A DNA stretch of 64,000 nucleotides from Mycolicibacterium hodleri (GTDB taxonomy: Bacteria; Actinomycetota; Actinomycetes; Mycobacteriales; Mycobacteriaceae), in contig NZ_RCZG01000010.1 of the NCBI RefSeq assembly GCF_006439015.1, positions 34,614 to 98,613 on the forward strand. The letters run 5' to 3'. A program made the position numbers and the translations under genes. This document shows, piece by piece, positions 57,733-64,000 of the stretch (the first letter of the stretch is position 1; every line of letters begins with the position of its first letter). A model generated the notes under the pieces. The model saw only the letters and a list, made by a program, of their open reading frames with translations, searched no databases and had not been told where the DNA came from.

Positions 57733-59147
57733 AGAATTGCGTCCGAGGTGTACGTCGCAGCGTCGGGATGGCGGCTCACCAACTCGTCAACCGCGGCGAC
57801 CACCGCGTCGATCTGCGCGCCCGCCGCCCCGGTGAACGCCTCCTTGTCCGCCAACGCCGCATCCAGCGCTGCGCGGTCGAGCGGTAGCCGCGGATCCAAG
57901 GCCAGCCGGTCCAGCAGATCGGGCTCCGCGCCGCGTTCCCGCATCGCCAGTGCGACAGCGACGGCGTGCTCCTTGATGACCTCGTGTGCCGTCTCGCGAC
58001 CGACGCCCGCCCGTACCGCGGCGATCAGGATGCGGGTGGTGGCCAGGAACGGCAGGTAGCGATCCAGCTCGCGCTGGATGACAGCGGGGTAGGCGCCGAA
58101 TTCGTCGAGGATGGTGAGGAACGTCTCGATCTGACCGTCGAGCGCGAAGAACGCGTCCGGCAGTGCGACGCGTCGCACCACCGAGCAGAACACGTCTCCC
58201 TCATTCCATTGCGCCCCAGCGAGTTCGGCCGCCATCGACGCGTAGCCTCGCAGCACCACCTGCAGGCCGTTCACTCGCTCACAGGATCGGCTGTTCATCT
58301 TGTGCGGCATCGCCGACGAGCCGACCTGGCCCGGCGCGAACCCCTCGGTGACGAGTTCGTTGCCCGCCATCAGCCGAATGGTGTGCGCCAACGACGACGG
58401 TCCAGCGCCGAGTTGCACCAGCGCCGACACCACGTCATGGTCCAGCGAGCGCGGATAGACCTGCCCGACACTCACGAATGTCGTTGCAAATCCCAGGAAT
58501 TCGGCGACCCGCGCCTCCAGCGAAGCCAGCCGCGAGGTGTCCCCGTCGAACAGGTCGAGCATGTCCTGCGCGGTCCCCATCGGCCCCTTGACGCCTCGCA
58601 GCGGGTAGCGGTCGATCAGCTCCGACAGCCGCGTCAGCGCGACGAGCATCTCCTCGGCCGCCGAGGCGAACCGCTTGCCGAGGGTCGTCGCCTGCGCGGC
58701 CACGTTGTGACTGCGGCCGGCCATCACCAGATCGCGATACTCCGCCGCCCGCGAGGCCAACCGTGCGACGACCGCGATGCCGTGCGCGTGCACCAACTCC
58801 AGCGAGCGACGGATCTGCAGCTGCTCCACGTTCTCGGTGAGGTCGCGGCTCGTCATGCCCTTGTGCACGTGCTCGTGGCCGGCAAGGGCATTGAACTCCT
58901 CGATGCGCGCCTTGACGTCGTGGCGCGTCACTCGCTCGCGATCGTTGATCGAGGCCAGGTCGACCTGCTCCAGAACCCGCTCATAGTCGGCGATCACGCC
59001 GTCGGGCACCGGGACGCCCAATTCGTCCTGCGCGCGCAGGACGGCGATCCAAAGTCGCCGCTCGGCGACGATCTTGGCTTCGGGCGACCAGATCGCCACC
59101 ATCTCTGCGCTGGCGTACCGATTGGCCAGGACGTTCGGAATCGTCAC
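57729..59147 (-). CDS. purB: Adenylosuccinate lyase PurB
   Basis: A 472-residue fumarase-superfamily lyase acting twice in purine synthesis. VTRHDVKARIEEFN, TSRDLTENVEQLQIRRSLE, and signature GSSAMPHKMNSRSCERV. GTG 59147 gives the length of M. tuberculosis PurB. Divergent from relZ across 40 bp. Confidence 0.97.
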   Translation of the reverse strand: MTIPNVLANRYASAEMVAIWSPEAKIVAERRLWIAVLRAQDELGVPVPDGVIADYERVLEQVDLASINDRERVTRHDVKARIEEFNALAGHEHVHKGMTSRDLTENVEQLQIRRSLELVHAHGIAVVARLASRAAEYRDLVMAGRSHNVAAQATTLGKRFASAAEEMLVALTRLSELIDRYPLRGVKGPMGTAQDMLDLFDGDTSRLASLEARVAEFLGFATTFVSVGQVYPRSLDHDVVSALVQLGAGPSSLAHTIRLMAGNELVTEGFAPGQVGSSAMPHKMNSRSCERVNGLQVVLRGYASMAAELAGAQWNEGDVFCSVVRRVALPDAFFALDGQIETFLTILDEFGAYPAVIQRELDRYLPFLATTRILIAAVRAGVGRETAHEVIKEHAVAVALAMRERGAEPDLLDRLALDPRLPLDRAALDAALADKEAFTGAAGAQIDAVVAAVDELVSRHPDAATYTSDAIL

Positions 59148-59187
59148 GGATACACAGCTTACGACCCGGCTGGGGCAAGCTAGACCG

Positions 59188-60897
59188 ATGCACTTCGTCG
59201 GCCTGGACCTCGCGTGGGGTGAACGCAAGCCCACGGGCGTCGCCGTCGTCGACGACGAGGGCAGGCTGCTGCACCTCGGCGTCGCGCAGGACGACACCAG
59301 CATCAGGTCGGCGATCGCGCCGTACGTCCAAGGCGACTGTCTGGTGGCCTTCGACGCGCCGCTGGTGGTCAACAACCCCACCGGCCAGCGCCCCAGCGAG
59401 GCGGCGCTCAATCGCGACTTCGCGAAGTTCGAGGCGGGCGCGCACCCCACCAACACCGGCAAGCCAGAGTTCGCGAGTACCCCGCGTGCCGCCAGGATTG
59501 CGGCGGCACTGGACCTCGACATCGATCCGGGCACGCAGTCGCCACGACGCGCGATTGAGGTCTACCCGCATCCGGCGACGATCGCCCTGTTCCGTCTCGG
59601 TCGAACGTTGAAGTACAAGTCGAAGCCCGGCCGTAGCTTCGCTCAGTTGCGCTCCGAACTGCTCAGGCTGATGGATCTGGTGGAGTCGCTGGCCCAGGCG
59701 ACGCCGCCGTTGCGCGTCACCGACCACGACGGCTGGATCGAGCTGCGGCAGTCGGTGCAGGCCGCCGAGCGTAAGAGCGAGCTGCGCCGAGCCGAGGATC
59801 CCGTCGACGCCGTCGTCTGCGCCTACGTCGCACTCTTCGCCACGCGCAGACCCGACGACGTGACGATCTACGGGGACGCCGAGACGGGCGCCACCATCAC
59901 GCCGACCTTGCCCCCGGATCTGTTCCCGGCACCGCCGGAGCCGACGCCCGGCGCGGTGCGCGACGGCATTGCCGAGTTCGCCGCTCGGCGACCGGGCCTG
60001 GTCGGAGCCACCGATCGCTACCTGGAACTGGTCACCACCCTCCTGGACGAGGCGGGCATCAACTACCTCAACGTGACGGGCCGGACCAAGAGCGTGGCGT
60101 CGTTCGCGGAGAAGGCCGATCGCAGCGTCGACGGCCAACGCCTCTTCACCGATCCGCTCTCGGAGATCACCGATCAGATCGGTTTGCGGGTCATCACCTT
60201 CCTTCGCGACGACGTCACCACCGTCGCCAATTTGTTGGCCGAGGAGATGCAGCTGCTCGACGACCGCGACATGGGTCAGGAGACCGCGCGCGAGGGCAGG
60301 TGGGGGTATGCGAGCAGGCATCTTCTGGTCGCGGTGGAAGGCGAGCAGCAGCCGGCGTCCATCCAGGTCCGGACTGTCCTTCAGCATGCGTGGGCGGAAT
60401 TCGAACACGACATCCGCTACAAGGGGTCCATCCCCGAAGAGGACGCCCCGGATCTGGACCGACGGTTCACGCTCGCGGCGGGACTGCTGGAACTGGCCGA
60501 CCGCGAGTTCTCCGCGATTCGAGAACGGCTGAAGAGTTCGCCGCCCGCGCAGCGGTCAGAACAGTCCAGCGACCCACGCATCGGCACCCCCGTCCTCGCG
60601 ACGTATCTCGGCAACCGCTTCCCCGACGCGGGCTGGTCACGTACCGAGCACTACGCCTGGATCTCGGGGCTGCTGCTGGAACTCGGCGTCGACTCACTCG
60701 ACGAACTCGACGAACTGCTCGGCACGTTCGACACGGCCGCGGTGAACGAGAAGATGGACTACCGCTATCCGGCGGGCGCCGTGCGACGGCTCGACGATGC
60801 TCTGCTCGCGAGGTTCGGCGATCGCTATGTGGCCTTGACGGGTAACGAGCACCGGGTCGGTCAGCTGCAGGCCCGACTGGAGAAGCTGCAGTCCTAG
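59188..60897 (+). CDS. relZ: RelZ: RNase HII-like (DUF429) domain fused to a (p)ppGpp synthetase
   Basis: A 569-residue fusion. Residues 1 to about 245 are the DUF429-type domain assigned to RNase HII (VGLDLAWGERKPTGVAVVDD, AFDAPLVVNNPTGQRPSE, EVYPHPATIALF, DAVVCAYVALFA with acidic residues). Residues about 270-430 are a RelA/SpoT synthetase domain (GRTKSVASFAEKADR, DQIGLRVITFLRDDV, GYASRHLLVAV, SIQVRTVLQHAWAEFEHDI). M. smegmatis RelZ (MSMEG_5849) couples R-loop removal to alarmone synthesis. Tail to tail with the next gene, overlapping four bases. Confidence 0.93.
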   Translation: MHFVGLDLAWGERKPTGVAVVDDEGRLLHLGVAQDDTSIRSAIAPYVQGDCLVAFDAPLVVNNPTGQRPSEAALNRDFAKFEAGAHPTNTGKPEFASTPRAARIAAALDLDIDPGTQSPRRAIEVYPHPATIALFRLGRTLKYKSKPGRSFAQLRSELLRLMDLVESLAQATPPLRVTDHDGWIELRQSVQAAERKSELRRAEDPVDAVVCAYVALFATRRPDDVTIYGDAETGATITPTLPPDLFPAPPEPTPGAVRDGIAEFAARRPGLVGATDRYLELVTTLLDEAGINYLNVTGRTKSVASFAEKADRSVDGQRLFTDPLSEITDQIGLRVITFLRDDVTTVANLLAEEMQLLDDRDMGQETAREGRWGYASRHLLVAVEGEQQPASIQVRTVLQHAWAEFEHDIRYKGSIPEEDAPDLDRRFTLAAGLLELADREFSAIRERLKSSPPAQRSEQSSDPRIGTPVLATYLGNRFPDAGWSRTEHYAWISGLLLELGVDSLDELDELLGTFDTAAVNEKMDYRYPAGAVRRLDDALLARFGDRYVALTGNEHRVGQLQARLEKLQS

Positions 60898-61802
60898 GGC
60901 ACGCGAGCGATCGTGAGCTCGACCGGGTGCGGCAATACCCCCGGGCGCCCGGGCAGAGAGATGTCGCGCAGGTACTCGAGTAGCTGAAGGCGGGCGCCCG
61001 GTCCCAGTGCCCGGGAACGGGCCCCGATCAGGAAGTCGAGCACGGCCTCTCCTCGTCCGAGCGGATCGGCGAGTCCATCGGTTGCGTCGAGGTGCCCGAC
61101 GAGGGTCTCCGATCGAATGGGCAGCCCGCGCCGGTCAAGCTCAGCGCGAACGTCCTCGGCGAACCACGGCTTCTGACCGGCCCACGGACAGAGCATTTCG
61201 GTCAGCACGCACAGCGGCTCCAGAGGTGCGGTGGCCGTCAGGAGCAATCCGCCGGGCCGGACCATGCTCAGCGCATTGTCGAGCGCCGCGTTCAGGTCGT
61301 CGACGTAGTACAGGGAGTGCACGAAGTGCACCAGATCGGCGGGGTAGCCGGGGTCGTGGTCGGCGAACTCCCCGATCACGACCGTCGGGGTCAATCCTGT
61401 TGCGTCGAGCGCGTTGAGCCGTCTGGCAAATCCCGCCGCGGACGGCGCATGAGGCTCCACTCCCGTGTAGCGCACCCGGCGCCCACCCGCGGCGAGCGCG
61501 GCCGCCAGCGGAGCATCGACACTTCCGTCGCCGACGCCGACGCCGACCACTCGGACCGGGTCGTGATCGGCGAGCAGCGGCGGCAACTCGCGGGCCAGCC
61601 ACTCCTGGAGTCGATGGCGCTGATCGCTTGCCGCCTCGTATAGCTCATGGGTAAGGGCATACCGCTCGCTCGACAGCGCCGGGAGAGCCGGGTTTTCCAG
61701 GACCTTCGCCCGTAGTCCATCTAGGGGCACGGGCAACCCCAATAATGTCATCAGGCTCCAGTCTTGCCCGGAAATCGCCTCGAAGGACATGGTCAGCGAC
61801 AT
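60894..61802 (-). CDS. SAM-dependent methyltransferase A
   Basis: A 302-residue class I methyltransferase with a degenerate motif I GVGVGDGSVDAPLAAALA, then RYTGVEPHAPSA and MVRPGGLLLTATAP. The N-terminal 100 residues are helical and not typical of plain small-molecule methyltransferases. Start ATG 61802; ATG 61790 is alternative. Divergent from methyltransferase B across 51 bp. Substrate unknown. Confidence 0.85.
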   Translation of the reverse strand: MSLTMSFEAISGQDWSLMTLLGLPVPLDGLRAKVLENPALPALSSERYALTHELYEAASDQRHRLQEWLARELPPLLADHDPVRVVGVGVGDGSVDAPLAAALAAGGRRVRYTGVEPHAPSAAGFARRLNALDATGLTPTVVIGEFADHDPGYPADLVHFVHSLYYVDDLNAALDNALSMVRPGGLLLTATAPLEPLCVLTEMLCPWAGQKPWFAEDVRAELDRRGLPIRSETLVGHLDATDGLADPLGRGEAVLDFLIGARSRALGPGARLQLLEYLRDISLPGRPGVLPHPVELTIARVP

Positions 61803-61853
61803 CGACACCGTTGCGTAAGAATCGGCAATTGGGATCCGTGGTTGGCTTGCAGG

Positions 61854-62672
61854 GTGACGCGACCCGATACCGCCCGACGCAGCCTCGACCACTGGAGCGA
61901 AGCCGGACGATCGGAGATGGAGGCCTTCTACGCGCTCGCCACGGAGGACTACCGACAGCTCGCCGATGCCCGTAGTTGGGATGACGACCTCGGCGGGCAC
62001 GCGGTCGACGGTCGCGTCCGATTACTCGACGTGGCGTGTGGCAGCGGTAAGTTCCCCACGGCGCTGCTCGCCAAGGGACTTGCCGCCGATCCCATCGTCG
62101 AAGTGGATCTTCTCGATCCCTCTGCGTTCAGCATCGCCGAGGCGCGCAAGGCACTGGTGCCGCCGTTCGTCGCGTCCGGAGAGCACCAGGTCTTTCTGCA
62201 GGACTTCTCCGGCACCGGATACGACGTTGCCTGGGCCACCCATGCTCTGTACGCGCTGCCGCCGAATGAGCTGGCCGCCGGCACGGCGAAAATGGTCGAG
62301 GCCCTTCGCCCCGGTGGCTTCGGGGTCGTCGCGCAAGCGTCGTCGGTGTCGCATTACCTGACCTTCTATGACGCCTATCGCGCAACGTTCGCGCCGGAGG
62401 CCACGCCCTATACCGACGCCGAGGGCGTCGCCTCCGCCCTTCGCGCGGCCGGGGCTCCGATCGAGGTTCAGGTGCTGCAGTACCGAACCGGGACGTCCGA
62501 TCGACTCGTCGCAGAGGGGTTCCTGCAGCGCTGCGCGTTCGACGACGCCGTGTCCCTTGAGGAGATGGAGAGCGGCGGAGCGCTCGGCGATTACCTGGCC
62601 GGGTGTCGGCTACCCGACGGCACGTACGAGTTCCGCCATGAGGCGCACCTGATCACTTGGGAAAGGCCATGA
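61854..62672 (+). CDS. SAM-dependent methyltransferase B
   Basis: A 272-residue class I methyltransferase: motif I LLDVACGSGKFPTALLA, VEVDLLDPSAFSIAEAR, YDVAWATHALYALP and ALRPGGFGVVAQAS. GTG 61854 is chosen as the start closest to homologous length; 61764 is possible but overlaps the divergent gene. Its stop overlaps the next gene's ATG, so the two are coupled. Confidence 0.88.
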   Translation: MTRPDTARRSLDHWSEAGRSEMEAFYALATEDYRQLADARSWDDDLGGHAVDGRVRLLDVACGSGKFPTALLAKGLAADPIVEVDLLDPSAFSIAEARKALVPPFVASGEHQVFLQDFSGTGYDVAWATHALYALPPNELAAGTAKMVEALRPGGFGVVAQASSVSHYLTFYDAYRATFAPEATPYTDAEGVASALRAAGAPIEVQVLQYRTGTSDRLVAEGFLQRCAFDDAVSLEEMESGGALGDYLAGCRLPDGTYEFRHEAHLITWERP

Positions 62673-63646
62673 TTCACAACCCGCACCTATCTGATTCGAC
62701 TGCGGCGGGCGACGCCTCCGACGTCGCCGTCGAGTGGGACCGGGGCAACGACCAGTGGTGGGACTGGTACATGTCCCTCGCGGACGGCCCCGTCCCCGAT
62801 GGCCCGCTCGTCGATCTCCCGGCGCACGATCCTGGCCCGCTCCCTTCCGACGACGAGTTCGCAGCCGAGCTCGCAGAGCCCTACCCGATCACCGCCGCAC
62901 AGATTCGTCAGTTCCGAGCGGACTCGTTCGTGAAGCTACCCGGCGTGCTGACACCCGGCGCGGTGGAGCGGTTGCGGACGCGGTTGCGCACGCTGCTCGA
63001 CGAGGCCGTCGATCCCGCCGTTGGATTCCAAAGCCTCGAAATGATGTGGCTGAACGACGATCTGGTCCGTACCGCCGTCTTGTCGCCGCGTATCGGCGGC
63101 ATCGGCGGCGCCCTTCTCGGGACTGGGCAGGTGCGGCTCTATCACGACAACGCCTTGTCGAAGGAACCCGGCGCGGGGCGCACCCCGTGGCATTACGACG
63201 CCCATCACTTTCCGCTCGACTCGCCCGACGTGCTGACGGCGTGGATCCCGTTGCAGCCCACCCCGCGGGACATGGGGCCGTTGGCATTCGCCCGCGGAGC
63301 CGATGCCGGAAAGCTGGTCGAAGGACTCGAGTTCGACAAGCACGGCACGTCCTATGACCGCGGAGTGTCCGAAGTCTTTCGCGCGCAGGCGGTTCAGGTC
63401 GAGGACGGTCCGTTCGCGGCAGGTGAGGTCAGCTTCCACGGCGCCGCCTGCTTCCATACGGCGGGAGCGAACCGGACGACCTCGGCCCGCATGGTGCTCG
63501 CCACGACGTATTTCGCAGACGGCACCAGAGTGGTGCCGAACCCGACCATGGTCAGCGGCGACTGGCGCAAGTTCATCCCGGGAGCCGAGCCAGGCCAGGT
63601 GGTGTCCAGCCCTCGCAATCCGCTGCTACTCGCTTGCCGCGCATAG
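62669..63646 (+). CDS. Phytanoyl-CoA dioxygenase (PhyH)-family Fe(II)/2-oxoglutarate oxygenase
   Basis: A 325-residue cupin-fold oxygenase. The facial triad is WHYDAHHF (HxD) and the distal His in SFHGAACFHTAGANRT with the Arg for 2-oxoglutarate. It would hydroxylate a small substrate with O2 and 2-oxoglutarate. Coupled to methyltransferase B by ATGA. Confidence 0.93.
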   Translation: MIHNPHLSDSTAAGDASDVAVEWDRGNDQWWDWYMSLADGPVPDGPLVDLPAHDPGPLPSDDEFAAELAEPYPITAAQIRQFRADSFVKLPGVLTPGAVERLRTRLRTLLDEAVDPAVGFQSLEMMWLNDDLVRTAVLSPRIGGIGGALLGTGQVRLYHDNALSKEPGAGRTPWHYDAHHFPLDSPDVLTAWIPLQPTPRDMGPLAFARGADAGKLVEGLEFDKHGTSYDRGVSEVFRAQAVQVEDGPFAAGEVSFHGAACFHTAGANRTTSARMVLATTYFADGTRVVPNPTMVSGDWRKFIPGAEPGQVVSSPRNPLLLACRA

Positions 63647-63680
63647 TCTTCCGGTCAGACTCGTCCAGCTCCTCGGGAGT

Positions 63681-63998
63681 TCACGCCCGCAGTGCGACCC
63701 AGTTGCGCGACGTATCGGTCAACGTCGAGACCTCGTCGAGGAAGCGAGCGACGACTGCGGGGTCCTGGGGCCGCTGCCAACCGAACGTCGTCGGCCGCTG
63801 CGCCCGGTCATGCCAGAAGTGAGGTGGCCGCGACGCCGGCCGGGTCGCGACGAGCCAGACTGCGGTGTCGCCGCCGTCGGTCGTGTCGCGCAGGATCGGG
63901 CCGGTGAACTTCTGGAACGTCGGAAGGGCCTCGGCCACGCCGGGTGTCCTCGCCCAGCCGGGGTGCATGCTCTCGACGTGGACGTCGGTGACTGCGTC
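63681..63998 (-). CDS. Short-chain dehydrogenase/reductase, C-terminal part (5' end outside window)
   Basis: The open frame to the right edge ends with VHVESMHPGWARTPGVAEAL and then RDTTDGGDTAVWLVATRP, the substrate-binding C-terminal portion of SDR enzymes. The Rossmann motif and YxxxK lie outside. Stop at 63681; the frame is open to 63998. Confidence 0.85.
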   Translation of the reverse strand, partial: DAVTDVHVESMHPGWARTPGVAEALPTFQKFTGPILRDTTDGGDTAVWLVATRPASRPPHFWHDRAQRPTTFGWQRPQDPAVVARFLDEVSTLTDTSRNWVALRA

Positions 63999-64000
63999 AT

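Noticed and set aside
59188..60897. Assembly error joining two genes
   Set aside because: The frame is continuous and the same domain fusion is known as RelZ in M. smegmatis.

Overview
This is high-GC actinobacterial DNA, almost certainly the chromosome of a fast-growing Mycobacterium (Mycolicibacterium). The gene order desA1–dus–LCP protein–phoU–pst–mshD–glnR–lmeA–thiX–sseC/cysA–purM–purF–purL–pepC–DyP/encapsulin–purQS–ptrB–purC–cyp126–purB matches, in inverted orientation, the Rv0777–Rv0826 region of M. tuberculosis as I remember it. The RNase HII–RelA fusion (RelZ) next to purB and a pstSCAB operon beside mshD point to a relative of M. smegmatis rather than the tuberculosis complex. I cannot name the species.

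Layout. 1–4.7 kb is loosely packed: a HAD hydrolase cut by the left edge, a DUF2254 membrane protein, a TetR-like remnant, short unknown ORFs and four tRNA genes (Phe, Asp, Glu, Lys). 4.7–9.9 kb holds a ketoacyl-synthase III/sulfotransferase pair, a large secreted protein with three tandem modules and a lipoprotein. 9.9–13.3 kb holds a Ser/Thr kinase, an MpaB-type oxygenase divergent from a TetR regulator, and a small secreted protein. 13.5–18.7 kb holds desA1, a tRNA-dihydrouridine synthase, an LCP cell-wall ligase and phoU. 18.9–29 kb is a nutrient hub: phosphate (pstSCAB and phoU with RegX3-like boxes), nitrogen (glnR), thiols and sulfur (mshD, thiX, and a polycysteine leader peptide before a DUF4395–cysA–sseC operon), plus lmeA. 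29–39 kb holds a nitrobindin-like protein, small lipoprotein and cyclic-nucleotide genes, an aminotransferase, YgfZ, DUF3073, purM, purF and an orphan MCE protein. 39–54.9 kb holds a CPBP protease, a membrane hydrolase, purL, pepC, DyP peroxidase with its encapsulin, purQ/purS, an FAD dehydrogenase, glutathione peroxidase, ptrB and purC. 55–64 kb holds a DUF559 gene between long inverted repeats, cyp126, purB, relZ and a methyltransferase/methyltransferase/PhyH group, ending in an SDR gene cut by the right edge.

Themes. Six purine genes (purM, F, L, Q, S, C) and purB are scattered through the second half, mostly on the minus strand and often coupled to neighbours by 4-base GTGA/ATGA stop-start overlaps. 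Several plus-strand genes appear leaderless, with a -10 hexamer 6–7 bases before the start codon.

Two features are not explained by ordinary gene content. One is a dispersed short GC-rich repeat (core about 29 bp) that forms a 4 x 34 bp array between glnR and lmeA and is inserted in frame in at least two proteins. The other is the DUF559 gene bounded by 53-bp near-perfect inverted repeats and placed between two genes that adjoin each other in the tuberculosis order.
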